A stretch of DNA of 64,000 bases, taken from CAWCAW01 sp963793645 (GTDB lineage: Bacteria; Actinomycetota; Acidimicrobiia; Acidimicrobiales; UBA8190). Shown piece by piece: positions 35,528 through 44,601 of the stretch. The notes below the pieces were generated by a model, which was not told the DNA's origin, did no database searches, and saw only the letters and a list, made by a program, of their open reading frames with translations. Each line of letters begins with the position of its first letter. Positions within the stretch are counted from its first letter, which is position 1. A program made the position numbers and the translations under genes. Location of the stretch: assembly GCA_963793645.1 (NCBI GenBank), contig CAWCAW010000006.1:620001-684000 (forward strand), in the 5' to 3' direction.

Positions 35528-35704
35528 CTATCTTGTGCTACAAGTCACTCGAGCGGCTTCGCCGCCGACAAGAGCGGTCGGCTGGCCCACGTTGAGGGGA
35601 CGCACCTTGCCCGCGTGAGCCCCGAACCCCTGGCGCGCCTGGAGCCGATAATTGGGCCCGTCGCTCAGCAAGGCGAGCAAGGCGTGTCGGACGCTTATGG
35701 GCAT
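35528..35704 (-). pseudogene. truncated PadR-like regulator remnant
   Basis: From the ATG at 35704 the frame starts MPISVRHALLALLSDGPNY, the conserved opening of PadR regulators, and continues GFGAHAGKVRPLNVGQ, matching the 'F...G..WPLNxGQVY' helix. The sequence then loses similarity (PTALVGGEAARV...) and stops at 35528, before the recognition wing. It has lost its C-terminal two thirds. It sits just upstream of the ABC ATPase gene, where a PadR regulator would be expected, and the working PadR is at the other end of the cluster. Confidence 0.6.
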
Positions 35705-35818
35705 CCTGGTTTCCAGCATACTCAGTATGTTACTGAGATTGCATAGGAACGCCCGAGAGTGCTTCCCAACCGCCCGTCAGGGTTCTCTCTTGTCTTCCGC
35801 CGCAGCTAGAGGGATGCG

Positions 35819-36553
35819 TCAGGCCAGCTCGGCCATGGGTTCGCGATCCCGCGCCGTTACCAAGCCGGCGAAACGATTGACGACCGTGGTGCGGTAGGGC
35901 CCGAGGTTCGCGACCGCTATCGAACTCTGCGCCGTGACGGACGCAGGTGGCGTTCCCGCCCGACGCGCCTCGTCACCGAAGGCATCCACAAAAGCAACCA
36001 CGGCCTGTTCGTCGACCTCCAGGTGGAACTGGAATCCCCACGCCATCCCGATCCGAAACGCCTGCTCTGTGTACTGCGAGCTCGAGGCAAGCGATGTGGC
36101 ACCTGGAGGCGCCTCAAAGGTGTCTCCATGCCAGTGCATGACAGTCAGGGTCGAAGGGAGCCCGGCCAGAAGGGGGTCGTGGCCGGCTTCCTCGCTGAGC
36201 TTCACGACACCCCAACCGATCTCCGGACCGTGTTCGCCCGGGAAGACGGTCCCGCCCGCCGCCAAGACCAGCATCTGGGCACCCAGGCATACGCCCAGGG
36301 TGGGCAGCCCCTGCTTGAGCGCGTCGGCAACCAGGTCGATCTCGGCTCGCCGGGTCGGAAACCCGTCGTCGCTGGTGGCCGACATAGGGCCACCCATGAT
36401 CACCAGGCCATCGAGGTCGGAAACGTCGGCCGGCAGCGCGTCGCCGGCGAAGACTCGGCACAGGTCCACGGCCACCCCCGCCACCTCCAGGGCGTCATTG
36501 ATGGCGTAGGGGCCCTCCGGCTCGACGTGCTGGACGATCAGACAAGACGACAT
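35819..36553 (-). CDS. class I glutamine amidotransferase-like protein
   Basis: A 244-residue protein of the GMP-synthase-type GATase fold. Catalytic residues are visible: Cys in TLGVCLGAQMLVLA and the His-Glu pair in WGFQFHLEVDE. The oxyanion Gly-rich strand is GLVIMGGPMSAT. Free-standing members of this group hydrolyse glutamine-like amides such as gamma-glutamyl compounds, or act as peptidases, and no synthase partner is nearby. The ATG at 36553 is preceded by GGAGGAG. It is divergent from the RCC1-like lipoprotein gene. Confidence 0.85.
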   Translation of the reverse strand: MSSCLIVQHVEPEGPYAINDALEVAGVAVDLCRVFAGDALPADVSDLDGLVIMGGPMSATSDDGFPTRRAEIDLVADALKQGLPTLGVCLGAQMLVLAAGGTVFPGEHGPEIGWGVVKLSEEAGHDPLLAGLPSTLTVMHWHGDTFEAPPGATSLASSSQYTEQAFRIGMAWGFQFHLEVDEQAVVAFVDAFGDEARRAGTPPASVTAQSSIAVANLGPYRTTVVNRFAGLVTARDREPMAELA

Positions 36554-36771
36554 GGCTCCTCCTCGGCCGTCGCCGGCGGTGGCGAGACGAACACCAGCAT
36601 TCTCGTCGTGCAAGATACCTCCGCCACACGACCGCGTTTCCCAAACGCTCTGGGTGCAGCTCGACGTCGAGCTCACGATTGGCTCACGCGTGGCTCACAG
36701 AGTCATAAACGATGCGTGGTGTTGTCGACGACACACGCCATTACGAATACGACAACGGGAGAAATCACCTT

Positions 36772-37962
36772 ATGGATCATCGCCGAGGGGCTTTGGTAAT
36801 CGCCATCGTCGTGGTCGCCCTCGGGCTAGGTGCCTGCGGCGGTTCGACGACTCACCCGGGGACGGGAACCGTCTCGGGCCATGGCGTCGTCTACACCTTC
36901 GGGGTGGCGGGCACCATGGGGAAAGTGGTGCAGACCGAGCACAAGACGCCGACGCCGATCTCGGGGATCCCCGGGACCGTGGTCCAGATCGCCACGTCCA
37001 ACTCCAACACCTACGCCTTGACCTCGAGCGGGACCGTGTGGGCGTGGGGGGTCGGTAGCAACGACGAGCTAGGCAACGGATCAAAGCCGGCTTATTCCCT
37101 TCATGCCGTAGAGGTCGACTTTCCTTCGGGGGTCAGAATCGCGGTGCTGGCCAACCCCATGCCATTCGACGGCGGATTGGCCATCGACTCCCAGGGTGAC
37201 GCCTGGGGGTGGGGATTCAACGCGTTTCACGACCTGTGCCTGCCCGAAGGATTGGTCGTCCCCACGCCGGCGCGCATTCCCCTTGGCGATGTCACCCTGG
37301 CCACCGGGGCCCGCACCCACTCCCTCATCGACTCCCAGGGCACCGTGTACGCCTGCGGCGACGGTGAATACGGCGAGCTCGGCAACGCCACCACCGCCGA
37401 CAGGGCCACGCCGACGCCGGTGGTGGGCTTGCCGCCGGGGACGGTCCGGGCCTTGACGTCTTCGTGGGGCGGATCGGGCGCGTTGATGAGTAACGGCTCG
37501 TATTACGACTGGGGCTACGGCGTGGCCGGCCAGCTCGGTGATGGAACGGACCAGAACAGCCCCGTACCGGTGGCCGTCTCCTTGCCGGCGGCGGCCGTGC
37601 ACGTTTTTCAAGGTGGCAGCGGCGCCAAGAACGGTCAAAGCATCGCCGTTCTCGCCGACGGCTCGTTGTGGACGTGGGGAAACGGCACCTCGGGTCAACT
37701 CGGAAATGGCGGGAAGGCCGACTCGTCGACGCCTGTCCACATCACGCTCCCCATGGGAGCCGTAGCGGCCGGTGTCGCTTCCGGGGGATACGCGTCCTAT
37801 GCCATCGACACGTCGGGCCAGTTGTGGGCGTGGGGCCGTAACGACGACGGTCAGCTGGGCACGGGCGGGCGCGGTCCGAGCCAACTCACACCCACCGCGA
37901 CGGGGCTGTCGGTCGACCAGATCTCCTCTACCGCCCAGAACGCCGCCGCGCTATCGAAGTGA
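36772..37962 (+). CDS. secreted RCC1-repeat lipoprotein
   Basis: A 396-residue protein with a lipoprotein signal, ALVIAIVVVALGLGACGG (lipobox LGAC), followed by six to seven RCC1 propeller blades: GTVWAWGVGSNDELGNG, GDAWGWGFNAFHDLCLP, GTVYACGDGEYGELGNA, GSYYDWGYGVAGQLGDG, GSLWTWGNGTSGQLGNG, GQLWAWGRNDDGQLGTG. Bacterial RCC1 proteins of this sort sit on the cell surface and probably bind proteins or polymers; they are not exchange factors. I start at ATG 36772 because it directly precedes the signal peptide; GGGAGAAA lies upstream. It converges on the ABC ATPase gene at 37985. Confidence 0.85.
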   Translation: MDHRRGALVIAIVVVALGLGACGGSTTHPGTGTVSGHGVVYTFGVAGTMGKVVQTEHKTPTPISGIPGTVVQIATSNSNTYALTSSGTVWAWGVGSNDELGNGSKPAYSLHAVEVDFPSGVRIAVLANPMPFDGGLAIDSQGDAWGWGFNAFHDLCLPEGLVVPTPARIPLGDVTLATGARTHSLIDSQGTVYACGDGEYGELGNATTADRATPTPVVGLPPGTVRALTSSWGGSGALMSNGSYYDWGYGVAGQLGDGTDQNSPVPVAVSLPAAAVHVFQGGSGAKNGQSIAVLADGSLWTWGNGTSGQLGNGGKADSSTPVHITLPMGAVAAGVASGGYASYAIDTSGQLWAWGRNDDGQLGTGGRGPSQLTPTATGLSVDQISSTAQNAAALSK

Positions 37963-37984
37963 CGAATGGTCGACGGCGTCGCCG

Positions 37985-38653
37985 TTACTGACGAGGCTCC
38001 TTTATGCGCCCGCCGGTCAGCTCCACACACGAGTGAAGGCGCGTCATGGCCTCGGGATCGTCCGACGCAATCACCACGATGCGCCCCGTCGCGCTCGTCG
38101 CGATCAAGAGCTCGAGTACCCGTTCCCGATTGTCCGGATCCAGCTCGGCTGTCGGTTCATCGGCGATCAAGACCAAAGGGTCCCCAGCCAGGGCGCGGGC
38201 CACGCCAACTCGTTGACGCTCGCCGCCCGAGAGCTCCTCGACGAGGCGGCTGGACTCCTGAGCCAATCCCACCGACGCCGACGCGTCGGAGCACCGGCGC
38301 GTGATGTCGGCGCGGCCGAGGCGGCGGGCTTGGAGGGGCAATGCCACATTCTCCTGTGCCGTCAGCCCTCCCACCAGCCCGTGGTTCTGGAGGATCAATC
38401 CGACTCGTTGCCTGTCCGGAGACGTCAATGGTTGTCCATCGAGATGCAGACGCCCTCGAGTGGGCGCAATGGCGCCGGCTAGGACCAGACACAAGATCGT
38501 CTTTCCCGACCCTGATGGGCCTGTAAGTCCAAGCGGGTGACCGCTGGTGACGACGAGATTGACGTGGTCGACAATTTTGCGACCGCCGAGCTCGACGTCG
38601 ACGTCCTCGAGGCATAACGAGCGCGAGACACCAGTGGGCGCGTCGGCCGTCAA
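37985..38653 (-). CDS. ABC transporter ATPase (LolD/MacB type)
   Basis: A 222-residue nucleotide-binding protein with Walker A LTGPSGSGKTILCLV, Q-loop LILQNHGLVGGLTAQENVAL, signature VEELSGGERQRVGVARAL and Walker B LVLIADEPTAELDP. The D-loop/H-loop region reads IVVIASDDPE, so the usual switch His is absent. Together with the next ATPase and the large FtsX-type permease it forms a three-gene unit, each gene overlapping or close to the next. A second ATPase for one permease gene suggests a heteromeric pair. Confidence 0.9.
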   Translation of the reverse strand: MTADAPTGVSRSLCLEDVDVELGGRKIVDHVNLVVTSGHPLGLTGPSGSGKTILCLVLAGAIAPTRGRLHLDGQPLTSPDRQRVGLILQNHGLVGGLTAQENVALPLQARRLGRADITRRCSDASASVGLAQESSRLVEELSGGERQRVGVARALAGDPLVLIADEPTAELDPDNRERVLELLIATSATGRIVVIASDDPEAMTRLHSCVELTGGRIKEPRQ

Positions 38654-39519
38654 CGTTCGGCCTCTGGGCTACGCAGCTCGACACCGTCGGGACCTCGGAT
38701 GATCCGGACGCGCGTGTTGGGCGGGAGGATCTGCAAGACGTCGGGTGGGAGCTGAATCGAGCCAGAGCTGTCGACCACGGCGTATTCCTGGCCATGGCGG
38801 CCCTCAGCCCCGACTCTTCCGTCTCGTATCGTCACCGTGCGGGGAAACTTGGCGGCGACCATCGGATCATGGGTGACGATGATCACCGTCGTACCAAGCT
38901 CGGCGTTGATGCGCTCGAGGAGACTGACGATCTTGACACTTGCTTCTTCACCGAGTTGGACTGTGGGTTCATCGGCCAGGACCAACTGCGGCCCAGCTGC
39001 CACTCCCGCCGCCAGCGCCACCTGCTGCTGCAGGCCGCGAGGGAGCCTGGCCACACGCTGGTCGGCCACCTCGTCCAACCCCAGCATGTCGAGGACCTCG
39101 TGCGGTTCCCAGGGGGGCTGCCACCCGCGTTGTCGAGCGCCGTGTTGAGAGAACCACACGTTTTGGAGGGCGGTGGCGAAGGGCAACAGGTTCGGACTGG
39201 TCCCTTGCACAATGTGAGCGATCTCGCCTCCTCTTAGCGCGCGTCGGTGGGCGGCGGACAGGCCGCTCAAGTCGTGCGCGCCGACTCGTACCATGCCGGC
39301 CGACGGTCGGATCAGACCGGCGATGATGCGGAGCACCGTCGTCTTACCCATACCTGACGGGCCCAGCAGTGCCACCATCTCGCCGCCGTCGACGTCGAGG
39401 TCCACACCCCGAAGAGCGACGATGTCCGCCCCTCGTTGGCGAAAGAGGTGGACCACGCCGCTCAGGCGGACGGCGTCGCCCGGTAGGCGCCGAACGCCGT
39501 TCCCATCGGGTCTGTCCAT
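38650..39519 (-). CDS. ABC transporter ATPase (LolD/MacB type), second of pair
   Basis: A 289-residue nucleotide-binding protein: Walker A LLGPSGMGKTTVLRII, Q-loop AHIVQGTSPNLLPFATALQN, a changed signature LPRGLQQQVALAAG (normally LSGGQQQR), Walker B LVLADEPTVQLGEE (Asp after the Glu-Pro is shifted) and H-loop VIIVTHDPMVA. The C-terminal extension ends in a segment starting EYAVVDSSGSIQLPPDVLQI. The degenerate signature suggests a non-canonical site in a heterodimer. Its frame stays open upstream into permease sequence, but its own start is the ATG at 39519. It overlaps the first ATPase by ATGA. Confidence 0.85.
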   Translation of the reverse strand: MDRPDGNGVRRLPGDAVRLSGVVHLFRQRGADIVALRGVDLDVDGGEMVALLGPSGMGKTTVLRIIAGLIRPSAGMVRVGAHDLSGLSAAHRRALRGGEIAHIVQGTSPNLLPFATALQNVWFSQHGARQRGWQPPWEPHEVLDMLGLDEVADQRVARLPRGLQQQVALAAGVAAGPQLVLADEPTVQLGEEASVKIVSLLERINAELGTTVIIVTHDPMVAAKFPRTVTIRDGRVGAEGRHGQEYAVVDSSGSIQLPPDVLQILPPNTRVRIIRGPDGVELRSPEAER

Positions 39520-39539
39520 GGGCACTTCCGGCGCCGGCT

Positions 39540-42500
39540 TCACTGAAGACCGCCGAGCTTGTCGGCCGAGGCCGCCTTGACCACCATCGATGCACCGATG
39601 CTCACGGTAAGAGCGAGTGCCACCACGATGGCAGCCACGGTGATCACCGAGCGCGGTTCCCGGCAATGCCATCTGCAGAGGGGGTCCGGGGCCGAGCGTG
39701 ACGAACTCCGGTATCGAACGCAGCGCGACAACCGCGGCGACCATACCCACCACGGTTCCCACCACCACCCCGGTACCCAACGTCAAGACCTGCTCCATCT
39801 CGACGGAACGTCGCAAGAGCCGACGCGGCAATCCGAGAGCTCGGAGCACGGCGAACTCGCCGCTGCGGCGGCGGGCCGAGGCCACCACGGCGAATGCTGT
39901 CGCCCCCACCGCCAAGGCCCCGGCTGCCACGGCGGCGAGAAGAAAGAGGCTGTAGGCGAGGCTCACGCCTCCGTGGGCCAGTGCGTTCTCCTGGGCCATG
40001 GCGCTGTCCACAGCGGTGACGGTGATCCCTCGTTGGGCGAGACGCGCCACGATGTCGGCCGGCGCGTCATCTGTCAGCCAGACCTCGGTGGCGTCGTCAG
40101 TGAACGGACCCGACAAAAACCGTTCCGCCATCGTTAAGTCGACGAGTGAGGCATCGGCGCCTGCGCCCGGAAGGGCCGGCACCTCACCGATGAACCGGCC
40201 CGTGATCGTGCCCCCGTCGAGGCCAACCAAGCTGATCGACCCCGACGACGGAGCCTCATCGGGCGTTATGACGGTAGGCAACGCGCTGGGTACGTCGGCA
40301 GGACCAATCACGATCGGGTCGCCATAGGCGTTAAGGCTGACCGACCGCGCCCAGACCCTTGGATGTGGAGGTGAGGACCGCACCGCCCGACGGGTTGGCC
40401 CAACGCCGGACATCGGACAATCCGGCGTGAAGAGGGATCCAGCCACCTGCACCAACACGCTGTGACAGAGCAGAAATCACGACCTCCGCGGTGCCTACCG
40501 GGAAGGAGCTGATAATCGAAGGCGCCCACGTAAGGGCCAGGTTCACGAGCCGACAGCCCGATGAGCACAGACCTTGCAGAGACGCGTCAAAGGTGGTGGA
40601 GCCCGACGACAACGAGCCCAACACCAGCTGCTCGGGAGTTTGAAAACCGGTGGCGAAGAGGTTCACCGACAGCTGCGGTGGGGGCAGCGCGTTAACCGAA
40701 GCATCGACAGTCACAGCCAGCTCGCTACCGGTCACCACGACCGATGGTGCCAGATGCGAAGGCACGAGCCGCCGCGCTACGGAGCCGGCTCCTCCGGCAC
40801 CGAGTCCCGCTGGCCATGAGGCCACACACGTCAGGCGGCTCGAATCGACAGCCAGCGTCGTGCCATCACTGGCGTTTTGCACCACTACGGCCATAGACCG
40901 ACCCGAGGGATCGGCGCTGCGCTCAGCCGAGAGAAAGTCGACGCCGGGACGTACCGACACCGTGAGCACGCGCGCCGCCCCCACGTCGAAGACACTCCGG
41001 ATGTCGCGATTGCGAGCCGCTATCGTCCAGCCGCTCACCCCGAACGTGGCCAGAGCGACGGCGATGCTGAGCACGATGATCTGCGGCACGAACTCTCGGC
41101 GACACGCCACGCGCCGGGTGGAGAGCGAGACTGCCACGTTGCTCGAGCCCTCGGTGGCCCTGAAGGTGGCCCGCAGCACCACCGGCAACAGGCGGGCTCC
41201 CACCACGCCCATGGCCAGAGCCAACAGGCCGGGGGCAAACGACGCCAATGGATCGCCACGAGACGTTCCGCCATTGCCCGACACACCATTGAGCGCAAGC
41301 TCGACAAAAGCGGCGCCGGCCACCGCCACCGCGGCGACGTCCCCGACCGTCCTCCACGTCGAGGCTCTCGGCGCAGGACCGAAACTCCCCTCGCCAAATA
41401 CCTCCGTCACGTTGAGGATATGACGAGTCCCCAAGGCGGTGGCCCCGATACCAACCACACCGGTCACCACCGCGGCTACTACTGATAACAGCGTGAGCTG
41501 GGCCCCGGCACCGGGACCGAAAAAATGAGGGGATATGGCGAGAGTCACCAACCACGCCCCGACAAGGCCGGTGGGAACAGCGAAGACGAGGATGGCGACC
41601 GGCTCCGCCATGGCAACCGCCAGCGCGCTGCGAGGCCGAAAGCCGCGCAGCTCCGCCAGACGAACGTCGGGCTCGCGCTCAGCGGCGGTACGGGCCGACA
41701 CGAAGTACAAGACCAGCAATGCCAGTAGTACCAATTGCAGGTCGACAACGGCCACAATGGTGGTCAGCGTGTGCTCGGTGCCGGTGGCCTGGTCGAGAAG
41801 TTGCTGGATGTCCGAACTGGCATCGACGTTGTCTTTTTGCAGAACCGCCGCCTGATACCGGGCCAGCTCGGCTTGAAAGTGCCCAGCGGCATCTACTGTC
41901 ATCGACCCACGCTCGAGAGGGAATTGCAGCGTCGTGGTGAGCCACCGCGTCGGGGCCAGCTCACGCACGGTCGTGGCGGTGGAAAAGACGTCGTCGAGCT
42001 CAGGCCGGGAGGGCGGTCCCGAGCCGAAAGGAAAGAAATCCTCCTCCCACCAGTACGGGTCCGAGACATTGCCGGGCCGATACAACCCGGCGACCGCGAG
42101 CGCTGCTGTTCGGGTAGATCGATCGAAGGACACCGCCAACCGATCGCCTAATCCGATATCGAGAAGTTGGGCCGACCGGGTACTGAGCATCACGGTGCCG
42201 TTCGTCGATGGGCAGTGCCCGGCGACTATGGCGACGTGCGCACAGGCGCCCGTGCGCGAAACCAGATCGGCCCCATAGCCCTGACCATCGGCGACGGTTG
42301 CCACGCCAGCGTCGTTAGTGGCTATGGGAGCACCGAACCAGTGCCGTCGGGTTCCTGGGGTGGGGACGGTGCGCGCCGCCGCCACCAGGCGGACCGGTGA
42401 TCCCGTCGCGCTGGCCTGCAACGTCAAGCCGGCGTTACCGGCGGCAGCGTTTTCCAAGGTGCCGTTGAGGATCGACTGGTCGGCGCCGTGCACATAGAGC

Positions 42501-42619
42501 GGGCCGAACGACCCCACGCCGACCCCGACAGCGGCCACGATGAACATGGCCAGCGACGCCCCGGCCCGCCAGCGAATCCCTCCGAGCACAAGGGCGAAGC
42601 GCATACGCTTGTCGCTCAT
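39540..42619 (-). CDS. FtsX/MacB-like ABC permease, frameshifted twice
   Basis: About 1025 residues if its three frame segments are joined. The first (42619 to about 40350) has an N-terminal helix (SLAMFIVAAVGVGVGSFGPL), a large extracytoplasmic domain, four helices and a second exterior domain ending GGAVLTSTSKGL. The next frame continues RSVSLNAYGDPIVIG and the C-terminal FtsX helices (FLLAAVAAGALAVGATAFAV, EFAVLRALGLPRRLLRRSVE). The last continues EPRSVITVAAIVVALALTVS to the stop at 39540. Both breaks equal one extra base, at C-runs near 40350 and 39659-39661. It probably moves a lipid or lipoprotein, or works mechanically on the envelope, with the two ATPases that follow. Confidence 0.8.
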
Positions 42620-42750
42620 GTCAGCTCACGCCTGGCCACGCCTCACACGCCGTGTCCGTTATTGGTGAACGGAATACGACTCGGGCCCATACCTCATCAT
42701 TTTGCCCGATCTAGGCTGTAGCCACCGTCGTGGAACAGGAGTTGGGTCAC

Positions 42751-43317
42751 ATGGGGGACCAGAGGCCGTTCGCGTTTGAAGGGGTGCACCATTTGGCCCT
42801 GGTGTGCCGAGATATGGCTCGCACGGTCGACTTCTATTCGAACGTACTCGGCATGCCGCTCGTCAAAACCATTGAGCTACCGGCGGGCATGGGCCAGCAC
42901 TTTTTCTTCGACTGCGGGGGCGGTGACTGTCTGGCCTTCTTCTGGTTCCCGGGAGCCCCTGACGCAGTGCCCGGTATCTCCGCCCCGGCGGCACGACCCG
43001 ACCAGGGCGATCTCACCAGTGCCATCGGCTCCATGAATCACGTGGCCTTCACGGTCGCCCCCGACAGGATCGACGACTACCGAGCGCGCCTGATGGCGGT
43101 AGGAGTCGAGTGCACCGAGATCGCCAACCACGACGACAGCACGTTCGGCATAAGCGACGAGCTTCACCCCGGCGTGTACGTGCGGTCCGTCTACTTTCAA
43201 GACCCCGACGGCATCCTCCTCGAATTCGCCTGCTGGACGCGCCCCTTGGGCGAAGGTGACGTCGTGCACGAACCGGTGTCGGTCGACACCAGCCGGCGCG
43301 CCGGCGTCGACGCCTGA
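42751..43317 (+). CDS. VOC-family dioxygenase-like protein
   Basis: A 188-residue single protein with two VOC units: FEGVHHLALVCRDMARTVDF YSNVLGMPLV at the start and SMNHVAFTVAPDRIDDYRAR LMAVGVE in the second half, ending RSVYFQDPDGILLEFACWTR. The conserved H (VHHLAL), H (MNHVAF) and E (LLEFAC) fit a metal site like that of type-I extradiol or glyoxalase-like enzymes. I prefer the ATG at 42751, nine bases after AGGAG; a GTG at 42730 is possible. The carboxymuconolactone decarboxylase-like gene begins nine bases after the stop, so they are probably a catabolic pair. Confidence 0.8.
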   Translation: MGDQRPFAFEGVHHLALVCRDMARTVDFYSNVLGMPLVKTIELPAGMGQHFFFDCGGGDCLAFFWFPGAPDAVPGISAPAARPDQGDLTSAIGSMNHVAFTVAPDRIDDYRARLMAVGVECTEIANHDDSTFGISDELHPGVYVRSVYFQDPDGILLEFACWTRPLGEGDVVHEPVSVDTSRRAGVDA

Positions 43318-43326
43318 GGAGAGGCC

Positions 43327-43971
43327 GTGCCACGTCTGCGTCAGGTGCCCAAGACGGAGACCAATGCGCCCATCGTCGCCACCATGTACGACTACCTCTT
43401 CGAAGGAAGAGACCCCGTCACCGAGCCGGGGACGTGGTCCGGATCGCCCGGAGACTGGTGGACGGTATTCGCCCTCGTCCCCGACGTCCTCGAACATGCC
43501 GTGGCCGGATTCGCCTTGTACCAGAACTCCAAACGACGACTGCCGCCCGTCCTGCGCGAACTGGGCCAGATCCGAGCCGGATGGGCGGCTGGGAGTCAGT
43601 TCGTGTTTTCCCAGCATTGCAAGTCGCTTCGGGACCTGGGCGTGGACGAGGACAAGATCCGGTCCATCCCGGCCTGGTCGGTGGCCACCTGTTACGACGA
43701 GACGGAACGTCTCGTCCTTGCTTACACTGACTGCCTTGTCTATGAACACGGCCGCGTCCCCGACGATCTCTTTGCCGCTTTGCAAGCACGGCTGAGCGAC
43801 GAGGAGATCCTGGAGTTGACGTACATCACGTCCCTCTACTTCCAACACGCCGTCATGTCGCGGGCACTGCGCACGGAATTCGATGATCGTGACGATCCGG
43901 TTGTCGAGGTGCCCGGGCCCGAGGGTGCCTCGGCGCTGCACCCGGCGCCCTCGGCGGGACCGGCCGCCTAA
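43327..43971 (+). CDS. carboxymuconolactone decarboxylase-family protein
   Basis: A 214-residue CMD/AhpD-fold protein. The core is ELGQIRAGWAAGSQFVFSQHC KSL, where the usual 'E...R..W....E...H...A' pattern has its Cys replaced (AAGSQFVFSQH instead of xxCxYxWxxH) though a Cys follows the His. The C-terminal half has ERLVLAYTDCLVYEHGRVPD, again CMD-like. It may decarboxylate a lactone intermediate or act as a peroxidase-like protein. GTG 43327 has GGAGAGG just upstream. It follows the VOC gene by nine bases. Confidence 0.8.
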   Translation: MPRLRQVPKTETNAPIVATMYDYLFEGRDPVTEPGTWSGSPGDWWTVFALVPDVLEHAVAGFALYQNSKRRLPPVLRELGQIRAGWAAGSQFVFSQHCKSLRDLGVDEDKIRSIPAWSVATCYDETERLVLAYTDCLVYEHGRVPDDLFAALQARLSDEEILELTYITSLYFQHAVMSRALRTEFDDRDDPVVEVPGPEGASALHPAPSAGPAA

Positions 43972-44069
43972 CTCCGGAGCGTTCAAAGCGGTGCCCTGAG
44001 TATCGCTACCCGCTGCTACGTTTCGGCACCCGATTCTGTTCATCTCGCACGCAAACGCGCCGTCGCCAC

Positions 44070-44597
44070 GTGGAGGTGAACACCTACCGCACCACGACCG
44101 TATACACGGCGATGACCGAGCCCGGCACCGTGATGACCGCCCAGGTCTCGGCGCCAGGCGCGTCGAAGCCGACGAGGGCACGGTCAACGGTCATGCTGGT
44201 GGCCACGAACGCATCGATGGTGACAGGTGCGGCGCTAGTGGCGTGGTCGGCCGCCATCCATTTGGACCTCTGGCACTCGGGGTATCGCTCTATCACCACC
44301 ATCGGCCCTTTGTTCTTGTTGCAGGCCTTAAGTGGCTTCGTCTTGGCGCTCGTCATCGCCGGCTCGCGCTGGGTCGTTCCCGCCCTTGCCGGCGTGGGTT
44401 TTCTGGCGTCGACGCTCGGCGGCCTCGTGCTCAGCGCTCAAGTGGGCCTCTTCGGCTTCAAGGAAAGCTATGACGCCCCCTTCGCCCACCTGGCCATCGT
44501 CGTTGAGATCGTCGCGATCATCGTGCTCGCACTTGCCTGCGTGCTTCGGATCCGATGGACACGGGCCTCGTCCCGCCAAGCTCACTCAGAAAGGTGA
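44070..44597 (+). CDS. four-helix membrane protein
   Basis: A 175-residue protein with a soluble N-terminal 38 residues and four transmembrane helices (about 45-62, 75-95, 100-122, 135-158), including ITTIGPLFLLQALSGFVLAL and HLAIVVEIVAIIVLALACVL. I do not recognise the family. The start is the GTG at 44070; the ATGs at 44112 and 44133 are alternatives. The lipoprotein gene starts four bases after its stop, so the membrane protein and the propeller lipoprotein are probably made together and may form a complex. Confidence 0.65.
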   Translation: MEVNTYRTTTVYTAMTEPGTVMTAQVSAPGASKPTRARSTVMLVATNASMVTGAALVAWSAAIHLDLWHSGYRSITTIGPLFLLQALSGFVLALVIAGSRWVVPALAGVGFLASTLGGLVLSAQVGLFGFKESYDAPFAHLAIVVEIVAIIVLALACVLRIRWTRASSRQAHSER

Positions 44598-44601
44598 GAA
44601 A

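Noticed and set aside
38650..40458. Single 602-residue permease-ATPase fusion
   Set aside because: The frame is open only because of two indels in the permease. The ATPase has its own start at 39519, and the permease C-terminal helix continues in another frame to a stop at 39540.
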